From: Bicyclus anynana
Taxonomy: Eukaryota; Arthropoda; Insecta; Lepidoptera; Nymphalidae
Assembly: GCF_947172395.1 (NCBI RefSeq)
Contig: NC_069099.1
Coordinates: 9,429,740-9,493,739 of the forward strand
Direction of reading: 5' to 3'
DNA length: 64,000 bases
Shown here piece by piece: positions 1-11,530 of the stretch. Numbering within the stretch: position 1 is the first letter of the stretch; each line of letters begins with the position of its first letter. The translations under genes were made by a program, and so were the position numbers. Under the pieces are notes generated by a model. That model saw only the letters and a list, made by a program, of their open reading frames with translations, had not been told where the DNA came from and ran no database searches.

Positions 1-429
1 GGAGACTTAAGATAACTTACCGAGTTTTTTAAGATGTCCCAGAGATATGCTATTGTAATTTAGTGCTTTTATCTGGGATAACTTCAAGATAAAAAATATT
101 TCAGTGTCACTGGAGTTTTTATATCTCCGTAAAAGAGGACTCGTAACCGTATGTACTTATCTAGACAATCTTGAATGAATGAATGAATGAATTATTCTTA
201 ATTAATCTTAAAATTTACGAAACTACAGATACATTAATGATAGATCAAGATTTTGTTTAATGTCATCTTCATAGAAATATACACACCTTAAATAATATAT
301 AAATCAATACAAGTAATATATACATCATGAATACTTAGCCCAAAAGCAAGTAAATAGCCTGTGTTAAGGATACTAAGAATTAATCATATATATGTATACT
401 CGTATTTGTGTACTATTTAGACATACTTA

Positions 430-535
430 AATAATGAATTAATTTACCCAGACACTCGTAAACGCCCATGCTCATCACACAAATAATTTTCAGTTGTGGG
501 AATCAAACCCACGGTCAATTAATTGCCATGCATTA
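430..535 (-). mobile_element. tRNA-like SINE fragment, family C
   Basis: Minus strand reads gaccgtgggtttgattccca, caactgaaaattatttgtgt, gatgagcatgggcgtt. This is a common lepidopteran SINE pattern with a B-box-like GGTTTGATTCC. A related copy is at 56318-56500. Confidence 0.55.
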
Positions 536-2084
536 TTTTTTTTTCTAATCATTGCTTTATTACATGAAATCATATTAAAAATATTGGTAATTTCGTGTGG
601 GATCGTATTACGAAATGTGTTTAAATAAACAAGCTCATTCTGTCCTTTTATGTGAAGAATGCACATAAATGTGGACATATTTTTATCTGTTCACAGGTTC
701 TGAGCACTTTGTGAAGATAGAATGTAACCCATTTTTCAAGTCTGACTTTAATTTTTCAAAGCAGATCCCCTTTGCCATTTGCAACACAGCTGGGACACAT
801 TTCACGGAAACAATTCTTTTGAATTTTATCGGGCTTTTATGTTATATGAATAAAATTCAATAAAATATTATTATTATTCCTTAATTAAAATGTTTAGCAT
901 TCTAAGGTAGGTATTTTAGAATTTAATTATTTTTATTTATTTTAGGTAGGTATTTAGGTACATACTTTCAACTGTTTTACACATCTATAAAGTAACTAAA
1001 TTGAGAATGGTTTCGACCAATGTCATAATCATGATCATCTTTGACAGCCTACTCTTGCCGCCTTGTGGTTTTACCCGCGTAGTATCCGTTCCAGTGAGAA
1101 TATGGCGGTAAAATATTGCATATGATACTCAAAAATAACGTAACTTTCTTTTTTCCGTTTTATCATCTGGTAATAGGTACATACATTCAAAATCAGTTTA
1201 GTAGGTAGATCCAGAGAGTACTAGTACTGACAACACCACAAACTTTACGTCTTTATAATATTAGTATAGAATGTAATAAATGTAGACTGAATTATACTAT
1301 AGATCGAGCATAACGATTTCATTGTCAGTCATTTTCAATAATAATTAATTTATCTGTGATCTACAGGTACAGAAACAATGTTGTTTACTATTACAATGTT
1401 GCATGACCTTCTTTAAATTGACCTGTGTTTTTTTTTTATAAATAAAAATAAAATGTTAGTTATTATGAAAATTTTAATAATCACAATGTTATGTATATCA
1501 TTGTAATTATTAAAATTATCATGAGCAGGGTTAATAATCATCATGATTATATACATAGGGTTAATAATCACGATGATTTTTAACCCTATGTATACTTGGA
1601 CGGTTGAGTCCAAAGCCTCCGGTCCCCAATCAATAATTAGCTTCCATACTTGCCTATTATAAGAGCATGGACTGCCTTCACAAAATGAGGCTTCCATAAG
1701 CCGATGTTCTTTTTAAATCTTACCAATTTATTTAGAAGTAATTACAATGGGTAAGAAATTAAATATCACGTGTATCAAACTATGAAGGAAAAACATTATG
1801 AGGAAACACCTGCATACCTGAGAATTTTCTTAATTCTCTACATGTCAACTTTTATATATGATCCGTAAAATAATACCACATGAATAGGCAGTACAAACCA
1901 AACTTTATCGATTTGAACTATAGATAGGACAGTCGATGCTCGAAGTTATTCAAGTCCAAGAGTTAGCATAGGTTATTTTTAGGTTTCTATAGCTCTGTCT
2001 TCATAACTCGATCAGCCCTATGGTGTGCTTACACGGGAAATTAATGTAGCAATTGTTGGCCATATTGCTTCAAATTGAAAGAAA

Positions 2085-2240
2085 GAAAGAAAATAGATTT
2101 ATTCATATCTAAAAGTTACAGACAGTCAATAAATACCCTATCCTTCTGACAGCATGTCTGTCTGTAACTCTTAAAAAGAAAGGGTGTACAGCTCAGCATA
2201 TTATGCCGTGCACTACATTGCATACATTCCTTATAATTGC
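2085..2240 (+). repeat. Dispersed repeat with GAAA run
   Basis: gaaagaaagaaaatagattt, ttacagacagtcaataaata, gtgtacagctcagcatatta. The inverted counterpart is at 13740-13870 (aaacggctaatgctgagctg ... ttatttctttc), where the A-rich run is CTTT. Confidence 0.5.
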
Positions 2241-2835
2241 TTAAGTCGTCGACACGTATTACTAAATATTTATCCGGGAATGGGATAATTAAACGAAATT
2301 GTAGTAAATTTTTCTGTCCCCCTCGTTGGTATAGTTGATTCGCTTTCGCAGGGGTTCGTGGTTTCGTGTTGCCAGCAATTAGTGTTAAACCAAATTGCTA
2401 ACGTATTAAGTTATTGCTGATTTTTCTAAATTAATCCATATTGTTCCATGTTTCTGAATATGGCGTTATATGGATCATTTTTAGTGTATCCAGCATTTGT
2501 AGTTCATTGTCATAATAAATCAATTATGTCTAGAACAGAGCGATTCTAAATGCCCGTGTAAGTTCACCTTTACCTATGCTTCCTATTAAAAAGCAATCAG
2601 CCTCACGATACTAAGTCCAATATTCCTTGTGACATTTCTACTCGTTTGATTTGAGTCGTAGAATCATGATTATTGTATCGTTGAGGTAATCAATTTCTAT
2701 ACCTAGGTTTTTCTGATAAACAATTTACGATGAAATCTAGTAAGTAGAACTTTTCTGTGTCGCACTTATTTTAAAAATGCATAAAAATTGTGGTTTCCTT
2801 ATTAAATATTTTGCTGACTCAACACAAAGTATTTC

Positions 2836-3012
2836 ATCACCATCATCATTAACAACCCATATTCGGCTTACTGTTGAGCACTAGTCTCCTCTCAGAATGA
2901 GAGATTAGGCCTTAGTCCGCCACACTGGTCAAAATGAAAAATTAAATATCACGTGTCTCAAACGGTGAAAGAAAAACATCGTGAGAAAACCTGCATACCT
3001 GATAATTATCTT
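2836..3012. mobile_element. Two SINE family A pieces in opposite orientation
   Basis: 2836-2930 is the family A 3' half on the minus strand (catattcggcttactgttga...). From about 2936 the sequence switches to the family A body on the plus strand (aattaaatatcacgtgtctc...), with only a few bases between. Smaller plus-strand body fragments occur at 1752-1850 and 51805-51965. Confidence 0.7.
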
Positions 3013-3019
3013 AATCTTA

Positions 3020-3196
3020 ATATATAAATGCAAAAAATCATTCATCACGAAATCTCGAAAGCCACTTGACGTACAAAGATGAAATTTGGCAGAGAGGTAG
3101 TTTACAGTTAGTAGACGTCCGCTAAAAATCCGGATTTTGCAAGACGATCGGATTAAGGAGATCTAAAGGTGGACGAAGTCGCGGGTGTCCGCTAGT
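3020..3196 (+). mobile_element. Helitron-like non-autonomous element, CTAG end
   Basis: Contains gtacaaagatgaaatttggc and ends gaagtcgcgggtgtccgctag followed by T. The CTAG|T terminus and the upstream GC block fit lepidopteran Lep1-type Helitron-like elements. The assignment rests on the terminus only. Confidence 0.55.
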
Positions 3197-4600
3197 TCTG
3201 TATGTGTGTGTAGTGTGCTAATCTAAAAACATTTAATTTCTTGATCGGCTCAAGTCTAATTTGGTGCTTTTGGTCGTGGCTAGTTATCAATGTCAACTAA
3301 GAAAACCCTTTGCCCCGAAAGCAGATCAGAGCAACCTGATTAGTTAATTAACCCCGAAACCGACCCGGAACTCAAATCGGTGTCCAATCGATACAAATGC
3401 TAAATAATGCTGCTTTTATTATTGTGAAACTTAAATTTTACAATATGTTTTAATACCAATATTATTATCGGTATTAAAATCTGTGTGATTACCTACACAA
3501 AGTAAATCTGTATTTAAGTGATTTAAACACGTAATTTAACCCAATGGTTATAAAACGACAATTCGCATCGAAGCCTTATGTGTAAAATTTAATCTATCGT
3601 GCATTTACTGCGATACGTTTAACAATAACGATACTGAACACAATCAAATTTAATCAATAGCAAAGTGCCATCCAATAAAAATATATGAAACGAAATGTTT
3701 CATTTATGCTTTTTAATTTTGTTACAAAGTAAATAGAAACGTTCGAGCTGAACGCTAGTTTTTTATTCCCTGTTTTCTTTACGTAGCGCATGCTTTAATT
3801 TCTTCTTTTACCATTAGAATATTCGCTTAAATTCAGTATTAAAAATATACGAGAATAAAAACAAGAATAACCTAATTATCTTTAGAAACATACCTACTCG
3901 TACTTAATAAAGTAAATATACGATATGCATACACTGTATGGCGTATATTGTTACAGAACAAGATATATACTCGTCAGATGTAGGAATCATACTAAGAACT
4001 AAATACATTATAAGCAGTCAAATCTATTGTAAAAATCAATTACGTACAGAGAGTATGAAATGAGATTGTAGCGTCCACACTTTGTCATTTTTATTCTTGC
4101 TAAAAGATTTGCGCCTACCTCAGGTAAGCAACTAATGTGAAGTTTGTAACAAGTGTCCAATAATTATTCTCAAATCATTCAAGTAAAAAGCTCAATCTTT
4201 TGTATTTTATATGGAATTATATGTCCTCAGCTGCCTCAAGAGAAAAACTTCATTCTTAGAGAGTTTAAACTTAAAACCGTACATTTCTTTTTTTCTTTAA
4301 GAAACAAAAAAAGAAAAAACGCTGCGTTGATTGAGATCTCAGGGTTCTATTATATTTTATAACTGTGGTATTTTAGATTTATCGCACTTAAAAATAAAAT
4401 TTATACTTATATTTTTAAAAGAAAATAAATATATTTATTGAGTACCTAATTAATTAACATTTCTACGTTAGTTAAATGTAAGTTAGTAATGGGTGCTAAA
4501 AATATAAACAAATTATATTAAATATTAAATTATATGTAATTTTTTAATAAATAATAATGTCATAAATAAGGTTAATTTTCAAATAGTTTATATATACTAA

Positions 4601-4785
4601 TATTATAAACGTTTCGGTTTTGTATTGGGAAATCTCTGGATATACCTACTCACCTGATTTTGAAAATTCTTGTACCACTAGAAAGCCACGTTATCTGAGA
4701 GTGTCATAAGCTATATTTTATTTTTATATTATAGAGGGAGGGAACTGGTGCTATACGGATGAATCCAAAGGGCGTCAGCTAGTTA
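4601..4785 (+). mobile_element. Helitron-like repeat
   Basis: Starts tactaatattataaacgttt and ends aagggcgtcagctagtt, with gattttgaaaattcttgtac inside. Related copies are at 44025-44160 (plus) and 54746-54920 (minus). Confidence 0.5.
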
Positions 4786-5129
4786 TCACAATAAAACGAA
4801 TACAAAACTTCAGTATACCTATTCCACATAAATCGTTTTAAATCATTAAGTTAAAAGCCTTTAACTGAACCATAATACCGTTAGAGCCAGTAAAACGCAG
4901 CTAGGTGATATCGGGAGACGTCAGCTGTATAAAATGATAATGGTGATTCATAGCCAGTGGAACCATACGTCATTCCAGCTTTAAAAGTCTCACCACATAT
5001 GTGAAATCATATTCTAGTCAGAACTGAAAACTTTACAAAGTGAATAACATTACATAGATATTGTCACTGATACTTATAAAAAAAATTTATCGCGCTTGAC
5101 TAATCTAAGCAATGTCTTTAGTGGTATCC

Positions 5130-5434
5130 TGTAATATTTGGCTCACTGCTGAGCTTAAATCTCCTCTCAGAATGAGAGGGGTTAGGCCAATAGTCCTCCA
5201 CGCTGGACCAATGCGGATTGGCAGACTTCACACACGCAGAGAATTAAGAAAATTCTCTGGTATGAAGGTTTCGTCACGATGTTTTTCCTTCGCCGTTTGA
5301 GACACGTGATATTTAATTTCTTAAAATGCTCACAATTGAATTGGAGGTGCATGCTCCAGATGCGGATTCGAACCGGATCTCTCGGACTCCGGATTCGGAG
5401 GCAGAGGTCATATCCACTGGGCTATCACGGTTCA
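5130..5434 (-). mobile_element. tRNA-derived SINE, family A
   Basis: On the minus strand it starts with a tRNA-like head (gtgatagcccagtggatatg, and a B-box-like gattcgaa region). It continues with the block ttaagaaattaaatatcacg, and caatccgcattgg...ctctcattctgagaggagat. Best-preserved family members in this window share this layout over about 300 nt. Confidence 0.85.
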
Positions 5435-5609
5435 CTATTCTGTAATGCCCACTGGATAATGTGAGTTTCGAATTCGAATTCGTATTCGTATTCGTATCTC
5501 TGTCTGTAGTATCGTGTTCAACGGAGAGGATAGAGATGAATTCGAACGTCATACTGGCGAGTTATAAAGTTTATTTACAGAATAGCGCTAACTTAACGCC
5601 AACTTATTA

Positions 5610-5610
<1 letters not shown>

Positions 5611-5675
<65 letters not shown>
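5611..5675 (+). repeat. GATA tetranucleotide microsatellite
   Basis: About 16 uninterrupted TAGA/GATA repeats followed by ttctttatttgcacaccaca, an arrangement common beside Lepidoptera dispersed repeats. Confidence 0.95.
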
Positions 5676-5676
<1 letters not shown>

Positions 5677-6579
5677 TTCTTTATTTGCACACCACAAAGA
5701 CAAATACAAGTGAAAAAAACATATTAAGAAGAAATCAGCATACAAAAGGCGGCCTTATCGCTAAGTAGCAATTTCTTCCAGGCAATCTTCGGTTTAGGAA
5801 AACTTAACAGTTTAACTTGTTAACAGTTTAGATTAACTTTCAAAAACGTATTGTATTTGTAAAATTTCAGTTTTTACGTGACTACCATATGAAGGACCCG
5901 ATACCACATTATACATTATATTACGAGTATATGAGAGTACTATGGAATACAAAAATGTTCATATCATTTTAATCAGTCAGTTATACCCATCAATCTTCAT
6001 AAACATTTTATTTCGTGGCAAATCATTACTTTGAGTTTATTAGGGATTATCTAACACGAAGCTGCAGAATGATAATTTTGAGCTGAAAATATAAAACCAA
6101 GATAGAAAACCTACACCCTAACATTTCACTTCTTATTACAGAAACACGACGTTCGGCTCCAATCATCAACATTTTGAACACACAAGTACTTCAAATAATC
6201 TTTGAATGTAGGCCATGAAAAGTGCACACGTTTTTCACCGTATTTTATAAAACATTTCAAACAATTTAGTTTGCTAATGACTTAGCTCGTTACATAAACA
6301 TGCTGAATGTTGTGAATTTTTCACTAACGATATTGAAAAACTGAAACGTAGTCAATTCAATTTAATAGTACACAAATTGCGAAATACTCGTACATGTTAT
6401 AAGTATAAAAAGTACTAAATATCTATTAATAATTTTTTTTTTTTTGATATTGATTTTGATTTTGAACTGACTTCCAAAAATGGGGAGGTTTTATGTTCGG
6501 CTGTATGTACCTATGTTTCTTTTAGTATATATTACGTACCTACAAGCTGACCTGCAGTTTAATTATGTATCTTTCTTAA

Positions 6580-6860
6580 TCCCGGATGCAAAAAGAGGGA
6601 TGTTGGGGTGTTATAAGTTTGACGTGTATGTCCGTCTGTCAGTCTGTCTGTCTGTCTGTCCGTGGCACCATAGCTCCCGAACGGATGAAGCGATTTCAAA
6701 TTTAGTTTTTTTTTTTGTATGAAAGGTGACTTCTGTGAAAGTGTTATTAGACATGTTGGATTAAAATCGGTTGAGCCGTTTAAAAGTGCTGGGGGGAGAA
6801 AATAGGAAAGAACAACCGAATGTCTGCAAATATACTCGAGTGAGGTCTTAAACGAAAGCG
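6580..6860 (+). repeat. Dispersed repeat with GTCT microsatellite
   Basis: ggatgttggggtgttataag, then a gtctgtcagtctgtctgtct run at about 6632-6662, cgaacggatgaagcgatttc and aatcggttgagccgtttaaa. A similar organisation in reverse is at 18180-18330, with acagacagacagacggg. Confidence 0.55.
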
Positions 6861-7859
6861 CACTGAAAGAGAATATTGATGATTTGATCATGAATGTAAT
6901 TAATAATTTCATGAGTTTCGGGGGTTTATCAAAATTTTGAATTTGATTAATTATTCCATGTCAAGTTAGCTCTTGACTGTGATTTTACCTGGATGTGATT
7001 CCGCTATCTTAAACTCGTCGATGTCATATTCGCCTGTATAAAATTGTATTACAATTTGAACTCTATTTCTAAGGGATGTCAAAAATCATTAACAACGACG
7101 TTGCCATGGAAATGAGCGATGTCACATCGCTGTAACTTACTTGTACAGAATGCATGGACTGATGTCATGTGACAACGTAATTAAGATGGCTTAAATTGTG
7201 TATAAATAACTTATGATAATAATCTGTATCTCCAAAACGGCGCCAATGATTTTCATGAAATTTAGTTTACACGGGTTCCGGGGGCGATACATCGATCTAA
7301 GTAGGTATAGTTTATTGAAAACGTATCAAAAAACGAAAAACCAGTTCGGTCACCCAGGTACTCTTCTTTCAAACCATTCCTATAATAAAGTGTAGTACAT
7401 TAAGAAGTATTGCAATTGCTCTTAAGTATAATTTCTGATGTTCGCATCGATAAACGGGAACATCATTAGGAAACCTACGTAATATGTCAACGGAAATGGC
7501 AGCAACGTGTAAGAATTCTTCATAAAGGTTACTTGAAATATTTTTAGTTTCAGTACGAGAAAATGTAAGAAAACGTCTCAAGCTTCTAGAGTACAGTTCG
7601 TTATAAGACCTCTAACTAAATAGGTTTTACGGAAGTTTTCATAAAGTGAATGAATGTATATTGTATAAAACTTGTGATGCAGTAATTTGCGATATCGGGT
7701 GAACTTGTGGCCAATGCACCTTATAGAGATTTTTTGTTATAGTATATTGTATTTATAAAATAAATAAAATAAATAAAAAGCCTTATATTTCTTGCATAAA
7801 TTTACAGAGTTTTATAATAACTTAATTATATGTTAAAACGTTAGTAATTTTTTTTTATT

Positions 7860-10838
7860 TTACACAAGAACCCCAGAATGGGTGAAGGCCTCCTCCAAAG
7901 ATGTCCAATTGTCTCTGTCCTGTGCTATTTGGTACCAATATGGGCCAGCTGCTTTTTTAATTTCATCTTCCCACCTCGCCAATGGTCTTCCTCTGCCTCT
8001 TTTGCCTTGTGGGCCTCTCCACAAAGTGACTTTATAAGTCCATCTTTGATCCTTCAGTCTAGCCACGTGCCCTGCCCACTTCCATTTAAGTTTTAGTGCA
8101 TAGCTCAAGGCGTCGGTGGCTTTTGTAATAGACCTTATTTTTGTGTGTCTTATTTTATCCAATCTTTTTATTTTTAGCATGCTACGTTCAAGGCCACGTT
8201 GGCAGGTTTTTATTTTGTTTTTTGCTTTGGCCGTGTATTTCCAAGTTTGGCATCCGTATGTCAACACTGGCAGGAGGTTAGAATTCAAAATTTTGGTTTT
8301 AACGGGTATCGCCATGTTACTTTTAAAAATCTCTTTGAGACTCCAGTATTTATTCCATGTTTGCTGTACTCTTCTTTCTATTTCTTTTTCATTATTCTTC
8401 TTATCAAAACTAATAGCTTTACCCAGATAGATGTAATTTTCTGTGTATTCCAGAAGTTTTCCGTTTACGGCTATTGGTGTTTTAAAGCTATTCGTCATTG
8501 CCTTAGTCTTTGTTAGATTGATCTCTAGTCCTACGTTTGAGCTGGCTAGCTGTAAGGAATTGATCATCTTTTGCAGTTGTGAGCTGGTTTCTGATAGTAG
8601 AACTATGTCATCTGCAAATCTCAAGTGATTTAGGTAGGAACCTTGTATATAGAGTCCTAGATTTTTCCAGTCCAGTTTGCTAATGATGGTTTCAAGGAGG
8701 GCAATAAATATGGTTGGTGATAGTGGATCACCCTGTCTTACGCCCCTTTCTATGGGAAAGCATGGGCCCAAGGTTTCTAGCTTTATTCTTCCTGTGTTAT
8801 TATTATATATGTTTTTAATTATTTCTATATAAACCTCGCTAACTCCTTGTTCTTTTAAGCTTTCCCATATGCTTGCATGTGTTACTGTGTCGAAGGCTTT
8901 CTGGTAGTCGACAAATGCTAAATACAGTGGTCTATGATGTTCTAGATACTTTTCTATTATTATCTCAAGGGTGTGTATATGGTCTATAGTGGAAAACCCT
9001 TTTCTGAAGCCTGCTTGTTCCACAGGTTGTTTAGAGTCTATTATCGGACTAATTCTTTTATTTACAATAGCAGAGAACAGCTTGTAGAGACTTGGTAGTA
9101 AACTGATTGGTCTATAGTTGGCTATATCCCCTGGGTCTCCTTTCTTATATATTAAAATTATGTTAGATTCCGACCACTGTCTGGGTGTTTCAAAGTTTAG
9201 TAGAATCTGATTAAATAAATCAGTAAGTGGAGTAACCAAAATGTTCTGTGCTGTTTTTAATGCTTCATTTGTTATATTGTCCGAGCCGGGGGATTTTTCT
9301 AGTTTTAATCGTTTTATGGAATCTATGACTTCAGCTTCATGTATTGGTCTTACTTTTCCTTTAACATGATGCCTTTTATCGAAATTTCGTTTTGTGAATG
9401 TCTTTGTTTTATCACTATATAATTTTGTATAAAAATCCGTTGCTAAAGTGATGATGTCAGTTCTACTATTTAGTTCTTTGTCTGATTTTTTCAGTCCTTC
9501 TATCCAAGACTTATTTGTTCGTAGCTCCTTAAATGCCTTTTTTGTGCTCCCACTGTGGTATAGATATCTTTCTATGATGTTTTGTCTGTATTTTGCATAG
9601 TCATTCCGTATATATCTAAACACTACTTTATAGAGTGCACTTAATTCGTTTTTGAGAGTACGCGACTTGTTTTTAGTTTTCTGTAAATCTTTTCTTCTTT
9701 GTAAAAGTGTCATTGTACGGGTCGATAAAATTTTATGGTGTTTCTGTTCATCTTTCTTTACTCGGGCTGCTTTCAAACTATTGGTAATAGCGTTTGTTAT
9801 GTTGTCATAGTTTATTTGAACTGAGGATTTTTCTTGAAGAACTCTCCGATCAGATAGCATTGATGACAATTCAAAGTTATAGTTATTTTTTTCTTCTTCA
9901 TTCTTAAGTTGGCTTGCTTGTATATTTGTAAAATTGACTCTACTCTGTTTTGGTTTAGTTAATTTAACTGTCGCTCTAATTATCCTGTGGTCTGACGGGT
10001 AATTTAGATTTAGAGTACCTATGTTTTGAAATATTTTCGGTTGATTGGATAGTATATAGTCGATTTCGTTTTTGGTTTCGCCATTTGGTGACCTCCATGT
10101 CCACCGTCTATTTGACTTCTTTTTGTAACATGTATTTATTATTGTTAGCTTATGTTCCAGTGCAAAGTCCACTAGTCTTTGGCCCCTTTCGTTTCTTTTA
10201 CCATAGCCGTATTGTTTCATAACTAAGTGTTCTTCTTTTTTACGAAACCCAATCTTTGCGTTAAAATCTCCCATTAGTATGACGGTCGAGTGGGTGTTCT
10301 CTAATGCTTTATCGACAGTGTTATAGAAATCATCAACTTCGAAATCATTTGCTGATTCTGTTGGTGCATATGCTTGAATGATGGTAATCTTTAAGCCTCG
10401 AATGTTAATGTTTAGAACGGCGACACGCTCTGTAATGCCAGTGAAGCTCTCTATGTCGTTTTTGTGCGATTTCTCTATAACAAAGCCTACCCCGTATTGT
10501 CCTGGTGTATTGCCTATGTAGCATAGTATAAAGTTATCGTATTCTTCGATTTTAGTACCAAGCCTTCTTATTTCAGAAATTCCTATAACGTCGTATTTGA
10601 TTTCCTTAATTGCTTCTTCAAGTTCCAGTAGCCGTTCGTATGACGATAAGGTTCTGACATTGTATGTTGCAATTTGTAGTTGGTGTGTTTTTATATTGAT
10701 TTTTTCCTGTGCTGGAATGGTTATCTTTAGAGGGTTATGGTCGTGATCTTCCACGGTGACCAGCCGGGTTGGAAGATATATGTTTTGTTCTTTCGTTTGT
10801 TTGGTTTTATGATCTGTGTTGGAGGAGGCGCTTAATTG
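7860..10838 (-). CDS. RTE-like endonuclease/reverse transcriptase (ORF2)
   Basis: Open from just after the ORF1 stop. The usual conceptual start near 10754 is GTG, and no ATG occurs before the endonuclease domain; the first in-frame ATG is about 160 codons into the 964-codon stretch. Numbering from 10754, the endonuclease/exonuclease/phosphatase residues are YN (32), SE (61), GDFN (163-165), D232 and SDH (254-256). The RT palm has D616 in FVDYQKAFD, GVRQGDPLSP, and FADD (D714-715). The C-terminal GHVARLKDQRW...GRGRPLARWEDEI...W...A.DR..W pattern is typical of insect RTE-type LINEs. All catalytic residues are present and there is no internal stop. Confidence 0.88.
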   Translation of the reverse strand, partial: QLSASSNTDHKTKQTKEQNIYLPTRLVTVEDHDHNPLKITIPAQEKINIKTHQLQIATYNVRTLSSYERLLELEEAIKEIKYDVIGISEIRRLGTKIEEYDNFILCYIGNTPGQYGVGFVIEKSHKNDIESFTGITERVAVLNINIRGLKITIIQAYAPTESANDFEVDDFYNTVDKALENTHSTVILMGDFNAKIGFRKKEEHLVMKQYGYGKRNERGQRLVDFALEHKLTIINTCYKKKSNRRWTWRSPNGETKNEIDYILSNQPKIFQNIGTLNLNYPSDHRIIRATVKLTKPKQSRVNFTNIQASQLKNEEEKNNYNFELSSMLSDRRVLQEKSSVQINYDNITNAITNSLKAARVKKDEQKHHKILSTRTMTLLQRRKDLQKTKNKSRTLKNELSALYKVVFRYIRNDYAKYRQNIIERYLYHSGSTKKAFKELRTNKSWIEGLKKSDKELNSRTDIITLATDFYTKLYSDKTKTFTKRNFDKRHHVKGKVRPIHEAEVIDSIKRLKLEKSPGSDNITNEALKTAQNILVTPLTDLFNQILLNFETPRQWSESNIILIYKKGDPGDIANYRPISLLPSLYKLFSAIVNKRISPIIDSKQPVEQAGFRKGFSTIDHIHTLEIIIEKYLEHHRPLYLAFVDYQKAFDTVTHASIWESLKEQGVSEVYIEIIKNIYNNNTGRIKLETLGPCFPIERGVRQGDPLSPTIFIALLETIISKLDWKNLGLYIQGSYLNHLRFADDIVLLSETSSQLQKMINSLQLASSNVGLEINLTKTKAMTNSFKTPIAVNGKLLEYTENYIYLGKAISFDKKNNEKEIERRVQQTWNKYWSLKEIFKSNMAIPVKTKILNSNLLPVLTYGCQTWKYTAKAKNKIKTCQRGLERSMLKIKRLDKIRHTKIRSITKATDALSYALKLKWKWAGHVARLKDQRWTYKVTLWRGPQGKRGRGRPLARWEDEIKKAAGPYWYQIAQDRDNWTSLEEAFTHSGVLV

Positions 10839-11435
10839 TTATTGTTTGTCTTGACTACAAGCTGAGTTAGTCGCATTTTTGTTGATTAGGAAATTTAACA
10901 TGCTCGGTTTCATAATCCCCTCAGTAATGCTATTTGATCTTTGTACCAATGCATCAGATTTACGCAATTTGTGTTTTTTATTTATAGGAGTTATCTCTTC
11001 TGCATTAGGAGTTGTTACATTTTGTGGTGAGGACAGTAGTTTTCGCTTAGGATTGTTTTTTGATAGAATTATGAGTTTATCATATTTAATTATGGCTTTA
11101 TTTCCTTTCTCTCTCTCTAATTGTACTTGTTCCTTTAATTCTTTCCTTTTTTCTAATACGTACTTTGGATAGTCTTCTTTCACGTTATAGGAGGTATTTT
11201 TCAACGCATATCTATTTTTCAAAATATTTATTTTTATGCCTAGAGTTGTAAAGGATACTATTGTTGGGCGCGGTCTTACTCCTTTTTTTCCTATTCTTTT
11301 CACTTCCTGTATGTCGCTATAGTTTAGCTTGATAGAAAAATATTGGTCTGCCCAATTAATAATGCTCCTTTCTAAATTTTCGTACGATGTCTCTGTCTCG
11401 ATGATATTGTATTTATACATTTTATAAATTTTCAT
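10839..11435 (-). CDS. RTE-like retrotransposon ORF1 protein
   Basis: Start chosen at the first ATG (11433-11435). The frame is open further up to 11519 but without another ATG. It gives 198 aa ending at TAA 10839-10841. The middle (VKRIGKKGVRPRPTIVSF) resembles the RNA-recognition or C-terminal region of L1-type ORF1 proteins, followed by a Lys/Glu-rich helix and a basic, Ser/Asn-rich tail. The likely role is binding element RNA; this is inferred. It lies in the same frame as ORF2 with only its own stop between them. Confidence 0.65.
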   Translation of the reverse strand: MKIYKMYKYNIIETETSYENLERSIINWADQYFSIKLNYSDIQEVKRIGKKGVRPRPTIVSFTTLGIKINILKNRYALKNTSYNVKEDYPKYVLEKRKELKEQVQLEREKGNKAIIKYDKLIILSKNNPKRKLLSSPQNVTTPNAEEITPINKKHKLRKSDALVQRSNSITEGIMKPSMLNFLINKNATNSACSQDKQ

Positions 11436-11530
11436 ATAGACACTGGAAAACCCGTGGAAATCTAACCTAGTTAAGTTATATATTTGAAAATTTTTGATAG
11501 ATACAAGTTTAGTGGCCAAACAGTAATATG

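Larger units (their letters stand above)
1..2835. other. Non-coding, mostly unrecognised
   Basis: Apart from SINE pieces at 430-535 and 1752-1850 and the GAAA-associated repeat at 2085-2240, I see only AT-rich sequence and short chance frames. About 1490-1590 has a quasi-palindromic cgatgatt/aatcatcatgat cluster. Confidence 0.5.
3200..7845. other. Non-coding with scattered repeats
   Basis: Outside the listed Helitron-like, SINE, GATA and GTCT-containing repeats, nothing with coding character was found. acgttgccatggaaatgagc at 7098 recurs in diverged form near 21477, so 7080-7170 is part of a dispersed repeat. Confidence 0.5.
7848..11530 (-). mobile_element. RTE-like non-LTR retrotransposon, apparently near full length
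   Basis: Minus-strand element with an ORF1-like frame (11435-10839) and an endonuclease/reverse transcriptase frame down to 7860. The stop is followed at once by an A-rich tail (aaataaaaaaaaa on the minus strand, 7848-7859), so there is no real 3' UTR, which fits RTE-type elements. The 5' boundary is not defined, and the first about 90 nt upstream of the first ATG may be 5' UTR. I found no convincing target-site duplication. It lies upstream of the first recognised SK exon. Confidence 0.85.

Noticed and set aside
8116..8516. Plus-strand frames of 100+ codons
   Set aside because: Antisense shadows of the RTE-like ORF2, whose minus-strand frame has full catalytic motifs.
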